A DNA stretch of 64,000 bases, from positions 4,435,121 through 4,499,120 of the forward strand of contig OZ025881.1 in NCBI GenBank assembly GCA_964019415.1, in the 5' to 3' direction. Below are positions 1 through 28,018 of the stretch, in pieces. Made by a program: the position numbers and the translations under genes. The notes under the pieces are model-generated. The model ran no database searches and had not been told where the DNA came from. It worked only from the letters and a program-made list of their open reading frames with translations. Each line of letters opens with the position of its first letter. Position 1 is the stretch's first letter. Source of the DNA: Ianthella basta (taxonomy: Eukaryota; Porifera; Demospongiae; Verongiida; Ianthellidae).

Positions 1-533
1 CCAAGCCTGCAGCTCTTCCCTGCTCCTTTTTTAGCAGCATCATTGCGTGCGTGTGCTGGTCCGACTAAGCATGGTCTTTGACGTTGCTCGCACGAACTGA
101 ATCGGCATTGACGATCCATCGTTCGCTGAAATTGCGTCCGCCCCCTGATGCTCACCTAAACTTGCTGCAGACGGAGCACCTCAGTCGCTTCACAGTTTCT
201 TCCCGCCTTCTGAGACTGTGTCGCAGTCGAGCCATGACACAGTTTGATACTCGCGATCCAATTCCATGCGCCACTTCTTGAACGTTTCAGCTGACAGCTC
301 GCTTCTGTGCAGGTTTGCCAGGGCCCCTCTTCATCTTACTGCTAATACTTGATTCAGGCGCAAACAAAGGAACAATGGGTAAAATGTCTGCGAAACGTTT
401 TACACTTTGTTCCTTCATTACAGATTAACGGTCGGCCATTTTGTGTTCAGTCAAAATGGCCGATCATTGCCTCAAATGTCACACCAATGAATTTTTGCAC
501 GGAAATTGACCAATGACTGACTGTTATTTTTAG
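1..533. other. non-coding left edge, probable BLM intron
   Basis: No exon could be recognised here; helicase motif I (Walker A) of the BLM gene should lie further left, outside the window. The only structure seen is an imperfect hairpin at about 370-415: a 16-base arm (GGAACAATGGGTAAAA) and its near-complement (TTTTACACTTTGTTCC) separated by 13 bases. It could be part of a small transposon end. Confidence 0.4.
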
Positions 534-6079
<5,546 letters not shown>

Positions 6080-6611
6080 ATGAAGGATCAACCTTTATCA
6101 CACATACTACCCCAGGCACAGTGTAGTCATGCAATCATGTTGTTGCCCACTTTGTTGTTTTCTGTTGAGAGACTGTTCACTGTGAATTTTGTGTCCTAAG
6201 TTAGCAGGAATGCAGTTATCACCAATATGTTAGATGCACAGGTAAGGCATGATTAATTGATTATACACTGCTAGTCCTGCATGACATTTTACAACCTGTG
6301 ACAATTGTTTTTTCCTAGCAATGTTGGCATATTAAGCACGTACAATCATACTGCGCATGTGTGGTTGGTGGTACAGTAGTTGCATGGTTGTCATCATGCA
6401 GCAGTGATGTATGTGGTGGTTCTGGCTCCCTATATAGGACACTATACTCACTAATGAATGATGCCCCCCCCCCCCTCCTCCAACCTTAGAATATCCCATA
6501 CAACTAGCAACAATACCTTCCCCTGACAGCTGTCAGCTACACAGTTAACTCAGTGACTGCAGCTGGAGTGCACAACTTGTATCCATAGCATTGATATCAG
6601 TCAATTGCCTC
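6080..6611. other. BLM 3' flank, no gene seen
   Basis: Unique-looking AT-rich sequence after the BLM stop codon, presumably holding its 3' UTR. A C-run at 6463-6474 is the only low-complexity feature noticed. Confidence 0.5.
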
Positions 6612-6925
6612 CTGCATTCACTGGTGAATAGTGTCTCAGGGGGACATTATTCACCCGTGTATACTGTTCCCCTAGGACACATTACTGAATATTGCACCCC
6701 TTGGACACAGTTCACTAGTAAATACTTTACCCCTAGGACATGCATTTACTTATGAATACTGTCTCCTTAGGAGACTATTCATTACTGCATGATTTCTTTC
6801 CTCTTAGGACATTATTTATTAATGAATACCATCCCCCTATGACACTATTTAATAGTGAATGCTGTCCCACTAGGAGGCTACTCGTTGCTGTTCCCCTTGG
6901 ATGCTATTCATTAGGGAATACTGTT
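6612..6925 (+). repeat. degenerate minisatellite, unit about 40 bp
   Basis: Roughly seven diverged copies of a unit containing ATTCACTAGTGAATACTGTC followed by a CCCCTAGGACAC-like block. Copies differ at many positions, so the array is old. It lies between the convergent BLM and 7488-8633 genes. From 6926 to 7487 nothing further was recognised apart from a short TATATATA run near 7195. Confidence 0.75.
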
Positions 6926-7487
6926 GGTTAGACCCGGTGAGCAGATGCACAGGGACATGTGCTTCAATTTCTTTGGGCTTCACTGACAGTAGGCACTAGC
7001 TAGAGATAGTGTACTGTGCATCCGGGAATACCATCAATGAACACTATCTGCACAGATGTGTGATTTTGATTCTCCATCAGCCAGAGTACCAGTAGGACAG
7101 CCATCTCAGCTTCAGCAGGCTAGTGAACATGATGAATGATGCAGACTTCCAGGCACATGCATTTGGTATGGATATGGTCTGTGCTGACAGCATGTATATA
7201 TATACGTAGTTGTTGAACACAGGCACCAGCACATGCATGCAGGCGCGCATGAGCACACAGCTAGTGTATTACAACTTGCACTGTATCTACTTATACAATG
7301 TCAACCATTCATGTACATTCAGATGGTTTGGGTCTATATTCAAGCAAGGTACGTTCATCAAATGAAAGATGCATTAGAATAGTAAATTTTGTACAATTGT
7401 GCAAATGCATTGTGCACGTGTGTCCAAGCAAGTAAAAACAGCATAAACAGCAACATAATTGGATCACAGAGGATTGGAGTTGGTGAA

Positions 7488-8633
7488 CTAAGTTCGCCTG
7501 TACATCATATAGTCTGGTACATCAAACTGCTTGTTAGGCTGAGTGCCTTGTACTTCTAAATTGAAGCACCTTCCACCTTTCATTGCCTGACTTGGAATAC
7601 TGGGATTGGATGGGACAATGGTGATTGTTCCAAAGAGCCCACGTTTTGGCTGCAAGTCAGGCATGGTGAAGCTGGGGGGAAAGAGTGACTCTTCCCTCCG
7701 ACCATTGCGGCAAGCAGCTAAAGGGGCTGGGTAGGCTGAACCATGCGAGGAAGTTTGTGCTAGGTTGTACGCATTTAGGTTCCTTAGGTCATTATCACTA
7801 TTTCTCCACCCGGCCAAGGGCACACTCCTAAGGTCTGGGAGTGACATCCTACTATTGATTGGTCCAGACTTTCCTGCATTTCTTCCCAATTGAGAACTTC
7901 TGTACTTCTTTAAATGTTTCTTTGTTGGTAATGTCAGCAGGTCCAGCACATCCATAGACTTGTCTTTCAGCTGTGTCCCACTGCCTCTGCTGCAATGATC
8001 GCATGGGCTTGAGGGTAGCAGGTTCCCAATGTGACCTAAGCTGGCCCTCCACTGTAAGCAGGCAGGCACGTGCTGTTCATCGCTACTCCCTCCACGCTGC
8101 TCCAAATGGACTTGCCCACTCCACGTGCTAGTAGGGCTCACGTTTGCCACCTCTGGCTTGCTTCTTTCGTGGTAGGAATGATAGTTAAAATCAGAGTCCA
8201 GAAACCCCGACATCTCCCCACTGTTCTGCCCCAATGCTAGTCTTCTTGGTGCGACATATAGTCTGTCTACAGTACGCTGCAAAGATGAGCCGTGAGCGGT
8301 GCTGCTAGAAGGGTAACCTTTGCTGCGGGCTCGGCTTTGGGCCCGTTTGGTAGACACTATGTAAGTTGGACGCGGAGAGATGGGCTTCCAACCTCCTGCC
8401 ATCTCTTCGATCATCCCGGTAGTAAGACGCCAAGAAGCCACAGGCGCTTTGGAAGAGTTCCGTTGTAACCGAAGCAGGGCCGCCTGCGGCTGGCCACGGC
8501 CCTCCATCTTCATACGGTGCGTGGGGCGTGGCTGTGCATGTTTGCGGTCACGCCCAGCGTTGTTGCACAAATGAAAGACGGGGGAACCTTCTGACAGTAG
8601 CAGCAGAGATGGAATCACCGAAGAAGAAGACAT
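7488..8633 (-). CDS. hypothetical single-exon protein, 381 aa
   Basis: A long open frame on the minus strand, starting with ATG at 8633 and ending with TGA at 7488, with no sign of introns; this is unusual beside the intron-rich neighbours. The product is rich in Ser, Arg and Pro and has no signal peptide or membrane segment that I can see. Short segments that look constrained are EEMAGGWKPISPRPTYIVST, MDVLDLLTLPTKKHLKKYRS, SRMSLPDLRSVPLAGWRNS and a C-terminal stretch ending DVPDYMMYRRT. I do not recognise the family. It converges on BLM. It could be a lineage-specific regulatory or scaffold protein or a retrogene; the length of the frame makes a chance ORF unlikely. The antisense frames over it are shadows. 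Confidence 0.6.
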   Translation of the reverse strand: MSSSSVIPSLLLLSEGSPVFHLCNNAGRDRKHAQPRPTHRMKMEGRGQPQAALLRLQRNSSKAPVASWRLTTGMIEEMAGGWKPISPRPTYIVSTKRAQSRARSKGYPSSSTAHGSSLQRTVDRLYVAPRRLALGQNSGEMSGFLDSDFNYHSYHERSKPEVANVSPTSTWSGQVHLEQRGGSSDEQHVPACLQWRASLGHIGNLLPSSPCDHCSRGSGTQLKDKSMDVLDLLTLPTKKHLKKYRSSQLGRNAGKSGPINSRMSLPDLRSVPLAGWRNSDNDLRNLNAYNLAQTSSHGSAYPAPLAACRNGRREESLFPPSFTMPDLQPKRGLFGTITIVPSNPSIPSQAMKGGRCFNLEVQGTQPNKQFDVPDYMMYRRT

Positions 8634-9367
8634 CGTTCCATTTTAACGCAACAGCAGTGAGTGCCCGTACTTCAAAGTCGTAGGGCAAGTGCTAAACACA
8701 TGACGATGCTTGTTGCTAGGTGATGCTTTACATTGTCTATAGCTGGCCGTCTGTCTTGATCTGGGCCCGCCATGAATTGCTCGCAGATCTGCGCCCATGC
8801 AGTTTCAGCCCCTGAACTGTTGGTTTGCCTGTACGAACAATGTGTACCTAGTACCCTGCGCCATTCAGTCAAGAATGCTTAGGTCTGATATCTGATCAGT
8901 ATATACAACCTCTGGTAGCCAGCTACCGTCTCCCTCGCCATTGTCACAGAAATCATAGCCAGCTTCATGATAAAGGCATTTGCCAGCTCCAGGATAATCT
9001 CGTACCATGAATCATTGTCTTCCACCAGTGATTCATTGTGCGTCGTTCACATTGTGAGCTGCTCTATAAACCATAGATACTCTATACTGCATAGTCAGAA
9101 TAGAATATCTATGCTCTAATTTATCACTAGTATGATTAAGTTTTCATCAATGCATAGGGAACAGTATAGCCATCCTGCTGTGTAGACATTGGTTTAGTAG
9201 TGTCCAAATGCAGTCATTCCCTAAAGTGCAGTGAATCTGCACAAATAGTACAGGATGCACTGATGAGTGTAATGTCAGTTTTTACAATAATTCATGAAAT
9301 ATGATGTTTAATGGGTGTATCTATCATCCATGATACAGCTGTGTACTATATGTATTGCCGAGAGTCA
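8634..9367. other. intergenic, no gene seen
   Basis: Upstream flank of the minus-strand gene ending at 8633, probably holding its promoter. No open frame with coding character and no clear repeat was recognised. Confidence 0.4.
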
Positions 9368-9662
9368 GTGGCGTATCTAGAATGTTGAGTAACCTGGGCA
9401 CCTGGTGGGCTCTTTAGGCCTACTACTTTCTCTAGGGGATCTGGGGGCATGCCCCCAAAATATTTGGAGGATTACAAGTGTTGTGAATTTAGTTCTGGTG
9501 CATTCTTCAGCTAATTCCAATGTTTGCATGCTTGCCATATTATTACCCTTCTGGGTATTTCATGCCATTAGCTACTAGGCTACAAGTTTGACAAGTTTAC
9601 CAGGGCACAAGTGAAATTAACAAGGGCACGGGCCCTGGTAGGCCTGGTGCATCTATGCCACT
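9368..9662. mobile_element. small hAT-like MITE
   Basis: Begins CAGTGGCGTATCTAGA and ends with the near-complement of that sequence (TGCATCTATGCCACTG), giving imperfect 16-bp inverted ends of the CAGTGGC type common in hAT derivatives. The interior has the G/C-rich palindrome GGGGGCATGCCCCC. No convincing target duplication was found, so the copy is probably old. Confidence 0.55.
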
Positions 9663-10527
9663 GTCAAGAATGCATGTACCTTTATGTACTCTTGGTAATG
9701 TGGAATGTTGGAGGATATAATTTAACCATCCCTTACACGTGTTCTTGCTTGGCCACGACAGCTTACACCATAGTTAGCCAACAAGCTAATGCTTACCCTT
9801 GCTGTACACTACACTGCTGTCTGCAAATTGGCACACCTACTTTCATGGTTTGCAGATAATTATTGTAGAGTAATGAGTGTCAACATGGACTCCACTGGTC
9901 AGTGGGATGGCATGGAATGCACAAATCATGTCCTGCTAGACACAACTACCTACCACTGCTAATAGGCTCATGTGCACATGCTATTAGTGTGTTACTATGC
10001 ATCTATGCCTGTTGGCAATTCAACGCTGCATTTGTACCCAAGATCATATTGACTTGCATTGGACACACTATGCAACATAATGTGCCACATGGGGTGGATC
10101 TATAAGTATGTCATACTAGAATCTCAGTTCTGACTCCACTGCAAGTCAAACTCTGTTCACATGATCCTCCTCCCTCAAAAGAGCTAGTATTTTGTCATTT
10201 GTATTAAAGTATACAAACAACCACCTCCATCCCTACAGAAAGCACTACTGTGCTGTCTGATACTTCCTGGTCTATTCATGCAGTAATTGTCACTGTGAAG
10301 TGACCCTGTCTATAGCTGAAGTATTTTCAGAACTTTTAGTGTACCTTATGCTCTACCAACAGTACAGTAGCTTTTGTTGTGTCATCTTTTCAATTCATGG
10401 AAGCTTGTTTGTGCATCTGTGAATGATTTCTGACCTTCATCTTATTGCCTGCTATGCACGTAAGTGTAGTCATCTCGTAAGCGAATAGTTTGTGGGCAAT
10501 ACGTAGCAGATTATTCAACAACTGAAT

Positions 10528-10563
10528 GCAGGACGTTTCGGCCCGAAGGCCTTCGTCAGCTGC
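10528..10563 (-). ncRNA. hammerhead-ribozyme-like motif
   Basis: Read on the minus strand: GCAG, core CTGACGA, one extra A, stem II GGCC-TTCG-GGCC, core GAAAC, GTC, then CTGC pairing with the leading GCAG as stem I. This matches the CUGANGA...GAAA layout of a hammerhead with a minimal stem III, the form known from Penelope-like elements and retrozymes. No coding part of an element was recognised nearby. Self-cleavage is inferred from layout only. Confidence 0.5.
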
Positions 10564-11129
10564 GTACAAAACTGAGAATGTACAGTGTGAGATTGGTTTA
10601 TATAGCTATGGGTGACTGTGTGACCAATCAACTTCTAGGATTATGTGTACATGTGTTTAGCCAATCAGAAACATAGTTATGTGTACAGGGGGTGTGACCA
10701 ATGAAAAAGAAAAGAAAATAGTGGGGTTGGAGGGGGGGGGGGGTAAATTCCTTGTAAATATTGCTAACTGTAGTCATCTCAATCACATAGTAGAATCCCT
10801 AATGTATAATACTGTAAATTGTCCTGGTGTTGCTTGCCAATCCAACGTCCAGAGTCCAATGATCTAGAGGTGCAAGAGTGTTGGCTTATGAAGACCTGCC
10901 CTAATAGTTGCACAACATTCTGGTATGAAGTGCACTGATAGTCAAAACACTGCCTGACCTGTAAACAATAGCTAGTTGCCAAGGTGCCTGCATGTGGGTA
11001 TTGTGCAGTGGAGATGGCTGTGCAGTGATACCAGGTACTCTGGGCACCTTTGTATTTATGTGTTCCATGTATGTATTTCTGTAATGTATTCTTGTATTCC
11101 TTCTTCTCCACTGTGCTGCTCTCCTGCAG

Positions 11130-13075
11130 GCCATTGCTTGCTTCACCTTTCTGGTGTCGCTCATCTTGCTGCTGGTATCTGCAGGCATGCAGAGTTGGGC
11201 TACCCTAACTGTCAGTCGAGGCATCTATCCCAATGGCACAGAGCAGTCATATACCCATAAGACACATGGACCCATCCAGCGCTGTGTGGCATATGAGCTT
11301 AGGTCCAAACGATTCCTTTACCAGGACTCTTCACTAGTTCCACAGGACAGCTGCATCTACCTGACTGACATTAACTGTGAAAAGCCCTCCTACTCCTTGG
11401 CCAGTGCTCATGTGCTGCTGGAAACAAATGAGCTCCTGAACATTGACAGTCCAGTGAGGTGCAACCAGAGTGAGTGGCATGCAACTATAGCGCAGGTATC
11501 ACAGAGCCTCATGCATATTGCTTCATATATGAGTTTACTTCCACTTCTTCTAATCTCTTTCTGTTGTTAATTGTGTCATCATCTTTGGTGAAATTTACTA
11601 GTACACCAAATGTTTTGTTTGTTATACCACTGCCACCATCAGTGGTGAGGTGTCAAGTACAGCACTGCATATTGTGTAAGGTGCTTGCTATGTAGTAGAG
11701 TAGAGCCCCTAACATGCAGATTTATACTATGCCTTACTCATACTACCCCCAGAGGAAGTGGAACAGATAACTAGGCAAATCCCCAGCTGCAATTTCAATT
11801 GTAACAGTCATTTAGTAATATTCATTTACTGTAACGCATCATCACCTATCGCAAGCACCCTATTCTATGTTATGCAGTACTGCACTCAACACCTCACATC
11901 ATCTCCTGTCCTACACTCTGTATAGTAGGCATGCTGTACATAGCACGTCATATAATCACCACTGATGGTAATAGCCGTGCAACTACCTAAATTTTTGGAT
12001 ATTGTTATGATCCATTTGCATGGCTAGTGTATTTCACCAAAGATGACCGAGTTTGTGCCTAGTCACTCCAGATTATACAAAATTTCTATCTGTTGTTCTC
12101 TGTTGTGTCTCACAGTGAAACACAGACTGAACACAACTTTTGCCTTTCTGATGATTGGAATAATTGGAACTGCAATAGCAGCTCTTCTCAGTATCCCTGT
12201 ATACCCTACCAAAGTATATGTGGCAGCTGGGTTCACAGGGGTAGCCAGTGGTAAGCTGGGTTCACAGGGGTAGCCAGTGGTAGCTGGGTTCACAGGGGTA
12301 GCCAGTGGTAAGCTGGGTTCACAGGGGTAGCCAGTGGTAAGTTGGGTTCACAGGGGTAGCCAGTGGCAGCTGGGTTCACAGGGGTAGCCAGTGGCAGCTG
12401 GGTTCACAGGGGTAGCCAGTGGTAAGCTGGGTTCACAGGGGTAGCCAGTGGCAGCTGGGTTCACAGGGGTAGCCAGTGGCAGCTGGGTTCACAGGGGTAG
12501 CCAGTGGCAGCTGGGTTCACAGGGGTAGCCAGTGGTAAGTTGGGTTCACAGGGGTAGCCAGTGGTAAGTTGGGTTCACAGGGGTAGCCAGTGGTAAGTTG
12601 GGTTCACAGGGGTAGCCATGGCTAGGCTTATGTGTGCTGATCATCATTGCATACAGTGCTAGTTGCAACAGGATGTCTTTATGTAAAGCACTGTATATGT
12701 GGTGTGAATTTGTATGTTAATGTAGGCTCCATTTTCCAACCTATACAGTCGAGTACTGGGCACAGATGCATAATATAGCTACAGAGCACAGCCATTTAAT
12801 TGCAATGCTGTATGCACCTTCTGCCTCTTACAGCTGTGGTGATTGCCACATCTGCTGGGGTATTTGCTGACACAGAAAGAGACTTCAGTGGATTCTTCAG
12901 TCGAAATGGCCTGCCTTATGAGGGCTGCCTCTCACATGGGTTTGGGCTGGCTGTGGCCGCAATGGCTGTGAATGTGTTTGGATCAGTTGGTTCTTTCTGT
13001 GCCCTCTTCAGCAACAAACTATGGAAGGCATGCAAGGAGTGTAAGCTGTTCAAGAAGAAGACCGACAGCCTGTAA
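11130..13075 (+). CDS. four-transmembrane claudin/PMP22-like protein
   Basis: Three exons read: 11130-11469, 12116-12250 and 12834-13075, with matching phases (A|TG across the first intron, G|CT across the second) and stop TAA at 13073-13075. The first coding exon must lie upstream and was not found. Predicted membrane segments: CFTFLVSLILLLVSAGM; then, after a long extracellular loop with several cysteines and NGT/NQS glycosylation sites, FAFLMIGIIGTAIAALLSI; KVYVAAGFTGVAS joined to AVVIATSAGVF; and FGLAVAAMAVNVFGSVGSFC. A short basic tail KKKTDSL follows. The topology (TM1, large loop, three closely spaced TMs) fits the claudin/PMP22/tetraspan superfamily, but I do not see the claudin W-GLW-C-C signature clearly, so the subfamily is open. 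The second intron begins inside a minisatellite derived from the exon end. Confidence 0.6.
12229..12620 (+). repeat. minisatellite of 28-29 bp duplicating an exon end and splice donor
   Basis: About 13 copies of a unit containing GCTGGGTTCACAGGGGTAGC followed by CAGTG. The first copy is coding: it is the last bases of the exon ending at 12250, followed by the real donor GTAAGC. Copies that continue with GTAAG keep a donor-like site; others read GCAGC and do not. The unit length is not a multiple of three, so use of downstream donors would usually shift the reading frame. Confidence 0.85.
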
Positions 13076-13277
13076 TATAATATTAACTTTATACAATGAA
13101 GTGTAGTTTCCAATAAGGTATGCGGAAGTATACGGTTTGCCTAGTCTCGCTTTTGTCCATGGATTGCGCAATAATAGGGCTGGCGCGCAAGACTACGATT
13201 TGCCCGCCAAAAATGTCGTCTGTAATTTATCTCACGATGTCTCTTTGACAAGGAGGTTCTGACAATTTAGGAAGGTG

Positions 13278-23488
<10,211 letters not shown>

Positions 23489-23706
23489 TGGATGCTACAT
23501 ATGCTTGACTTGCCAGTATAACTTATATTAATGTTTATATATACACTGTTCTTGTACTAAATAATATACAAAATTGTTGCGTTGCTGTATGTGGAAAACA
23601 TGCTAATTGTGGTACATATTACAGTGAGATAGTTATTATTTATTGATCAGTAGAAAAATAATATCTGTAATATCGTGCAAAGTACAAAATAGCCCATGCA
23701 GTAGTG

Positions 23707-26700
23707 TCAGAAATCCAATTTTCCTGAACTCCTTTGGGTCATGATTTTGCACAGTGTTGCTGCATCTTCTGCAGTGGCACACTTGATATTCCATGTCTCC
23801 CTTGCACATTGCACTACCAGCACTGTGTTGGACTCAAGGCTGATCTCTGAGCCCCTTAATGCTATACTGTTGAGATATTTGCCTCCTTTATCCTTGTATA
23901 CGTGAAGCTGAGCCAATTCAAGCTCCAAGTAGCGCTTGGCCCAACGCTTCTTGGACCCTTCACGGAGCTCAAAGACGCCCTCGCACTTGTCCAGTTTTGG
24001 TCTGCCCATGGTACTTGTTTTACGAACATTCTGCATATTTGCCTAAGGGCACAAGAGGATAGATATACATACATATATTTAGAGCTATATTTTATCCAGA
24101 ATGCAGCAGTTACTACACAGCCACTGTGAATCCCACGTACTGGCTCATTGGCTGTGGTGAGATACTGTTTTCTTTCAAAAGCCTTCTTGAGTGATTCAGT
24201 CAAGTTCTGTTACAGGATGGACAAGCATGTTATTTGCTGCTGAAGAAACTTCTGTAGCTATGTATATCCTCTATTCTATATCTAGCATCAGACATTCACT
24301 GAAGAATGTAACAGTGTGCCACTGTATGCTTTGAAATGAACTGCTTACACTCTGTGCTATAGCCAGCCCTTGGTCAGGTCTGCCACCCTAAACACAAGGT
24401 GAATGCATGCATCATTAATGTAACTGGGCAGCAATGGCTACAGTACCTTTTGTGGTGTGTATGTGCATACCTTGTGTACACCATTCTCCATAGGCTTAGT
24501 GCCTGGCAGCGGGGGTGGTTTGCCAGGACCTTCATGCTGTTTGGCAGACTTTGGCTTGGGTTTTGTTAAGCATTTGGGACTGTGAGATGAGGACAGGGAC
24601 AGTGATCCTTAGGTGGGTGCACAGAACTGCTTGTCTAGTGTACTCTCTGCATGTAGTGCCACCTTACTTGGCAGGGTCCCACTCTGGGTACAGCTCCTTG
24701 CGCACCACAAGGAACTGCTTCAGAAAAGTGCTGAATGCAGTGAATACCTCTTCAGAGTCAGCTGCAACTGGCTCTCCCAGTTCTTCCTGAATGTGAGCAA
24801 CAGACAACTCATCCCAAATGTGTTAACCCCACAAGTGATCATTGCGCAACAGTAGAAAGAGAAAACACTACGCACCAGAATGCTGTAAAAGGTCTTCTCC
24901 ATTTGGCGGCCCTCTTCATTTGCTCCCTTGAGCTCTGCTCTGTATCTGTCTAGAAATGACTACAAACAGAAAGGACCACTCAGTGAAATTACAGTCATTT
25001 GCAGCAGTACCACACAAAGTGAGCCATCAAGCAAGAAGTCATAGATGCACTGTGTACACATAACTGTGGCATGACTGTTCAGTCCAACAACGTACCGCAA
25101 CTGAAGCACTAATCTCCCTCTTTGCTTCATCCGGCACACTTGCATGTGCCACCACTGCTGCAGCATTCTTTTGTATCTTCTCCAACTCCCTTTCCATCAC
25201 TGTATGCCAAAGACGGGTCAAGCAGTGTAGCAGGTGACACAAGAGGCAGCACACACAGTATTGCATTGACAAGACACACTCACCATCAAACTCTCCAACA
25301 ATTCCCTTTATAGACACTACACAAGCAAACAACAAGCACAGTGTTAGCCATATCTGTAGCCCCTATGCAATAGTGCCAGCTAGGCCCTCATCTAAGCACT
25401 GTTACCTTCTGAAGCCTGAGCACAGCAGGAGAGCTCCTCGTACAGACCCAGCAGTTCTGGATTGTGGGCAGCCATTTGCTGCACGATGTAGTGCAGCAGA
25501 CTTCGCCTTGAGATTCCCTTCATGTCCACCAACTACGTACGTATACACAACACAAACATATCGGAAATGCAATAAACCAACACTAAGTAATACATAATGT
25601 AAACATGTAATGTACAATATTTATTAAAGCATAGGAAGATAAACATAATTAACATGCTTTTCCTGCTGATTGTGCATGGTGCTGGCATGTACCTTTGTCA
25701 GTGTGACAAGTTTAAATCCATTGGTCCTCCCCCTGGGTGTGTTGGCATTGAGGTAGTTCCCCACAGACAGTGTGTATTCCATTACTTGCACAAACTTCTT
25801 GCTCTGCCTCAGCTCCTTACACGACTGGCTGGCCAACTTCAGAGTCTTAATGGGATGCAATAACAATGCATACAAGTCACTACAATGGCATCAGCACACT
25901 AAAGCACACGCAAGCATTGAGCACTAGCGTGCAGTGTGAACAGTCAGCACTCGTACACCACCTGCTGGAGACTATACCACACTACATGTTCCGCACACTG
26001 AATGTGGCCGCTGCATATGGTGTTAAACCACTTACTGGTAAGAAATCATCAAAGTCACTTGGAAAGCTCTTCAACTGAAGAAGAAGCTCTAGCCTTCGAG
26101 AAAGCAATGGCACCTTCACCAACTACAGGACAAACAATGTAAATTAGGACACTATCCATTCCTACATACACAGACACAGCTACAAAGATTGAGAGAGTAA
26201 CATGAAGACACACACACTTCTTACCTCCAGCAGGAACTGGTCTACCTCCGTGAGTTCATTCCCCTTGCCTTTGTAATTCTTGTAAATCTCACTTTCTTCT
26301 TCAGTAGGCTGGAACCTACATACACCAACACAACATGGCATCCATGGGCTAATACAGTATAATTATAGGGGGTACGTTGTCCTGGGTTCCTTTCCTCGCC
26401 TACATTTCTTCCAGGTCATGATTTCCATTAGATTTGACACAATAAAATTATGCAGTTATGGGCAGCAGTACTTGCGTGGAAGGTGGAATGCCCTTCCACT
26501 GAGCTTAAAAACAGATGGAGCTACTGCTATTTGTTCACATCTATCGGCCTATGTTAGTGATTACTTCTGTTGACTAGCTACATACAAGATTAACTGGTAC
26601 AACTGACGTAATGGATTACATGTGGCTACAGTATCCCAATCTTAGTTATGTAAGTTCATGTACAGTATGTATGTATAATATGTTTCTCTGTATGTTTTTG

Positions 26701-27982
26701 TATCTTGTACTGTACTGAGTGCTTTGCACAGTAGCCTATTGGCTAGAGGTCTTTCCCAGGTAAAATATCATTCCCATACCCATAACATTACACATTAGGT
26801 ACGTAGTTTGCACTGTTGAAACCTCATTAGCCTGCTATGTGCATGCTATGCAGCCATACACCTGACCTGATTCACAGCATGTGATAACACAATGACATCA
26901 ACCCTTGACAGATACCACAGTAGCACTGGTGATGACTCATGCTGTGCCTGAACACTTCCAGTGATTCATTGTGCTGATTCCAAAGATGTTCAGTATGAGC
27001 AGGTACAGACTCACATTCTTAACCTGGGTTAATGTGGCATGCGAATGCTCTAACCTGGGTTAATGTGGCATGCGAATGCTCTAACCTGGGTTAATGTGGC
27101 ATGCAAATGCTCTAACCTGGGTTAATGTGGCATGTGAATGCTTTAACCTGGGTTAGTTGGTCCAGGTGGAAGGGTTATATGACATCAAATAGAGCTGATA
27201 GTACTATTGAAGCATTTAGTGTCCTGGTAGCTTCCCATTAATTTTTCAGACAATCATGAGGTTAATGAAAATGAATCTGTAAGTATATTAATGTAGTCCA
27301 CACACCTTATAGTGGGCATGCGAGGCAGTGCAGGACTAAGAATGATATATTGGGTTGTATGTACGGTAGGTATACCTTACCACTAGCAATGCAAGTACAT
27401 GTTAATATAACTTAATATCAACACTTTGTTGCAGCCCTCCTCGTCTCTGTCCCCTCCTCTCCCCCTCTCTCTCCCACCTGCATACCTCTTGAGGTTGAGC
27501 ACTGTCTCCATGTCAAGGCTGCCTTCCCCATCAACCCTGTTGAGCCGGGGCACCACACTGCCCACCTCTAGGTGACCCGCTGTTAGGAAGATCCCTGTAG
27601 CACAACATGTGGGAAAACGTCAAGTGTGTCCAGAGTACACTAAAGATTGCACAGCAACTTCAGACATTCGTATCACACAAAGCTCACCAATGTTTTGAGC
27701 CCTCTTCGAATCAGTTAACAATGTCTTTGTGGCAGTTACTTTGACTAAAGTAACACACAGAACCAGACATGTGAACACAGAACATATAGGCAAGTCAGTC
27801 AGTCAGGAGTTACCACTGTATGTTATGATCCTACCTACGTACACTCACACACCCTGCCATACAGCTTCCCCACCTGGTTTCTTCTCTGCGACAGGGTCCA
27901 GCCCACTAAACTCTTCTTCCAGGAGGGCCAGGTCCAGGAGGTGAGTGACATTGTCCATCTTGGCCCACAAGGACTTGGCCAA

Positions 27983-28018
<36 letters not shown>

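Noticed and set aside
9902-10105. Small plus-strand frames upstream of the tetraspan gene as its first exon
   Set aside because: No donor in the right phase that joins to 11130 could be supported.
12229-12620. CRISPR-like array
   Set aside because: Units are contiguous without spacers and the genome is eukaryotic; it is a minisatellite.
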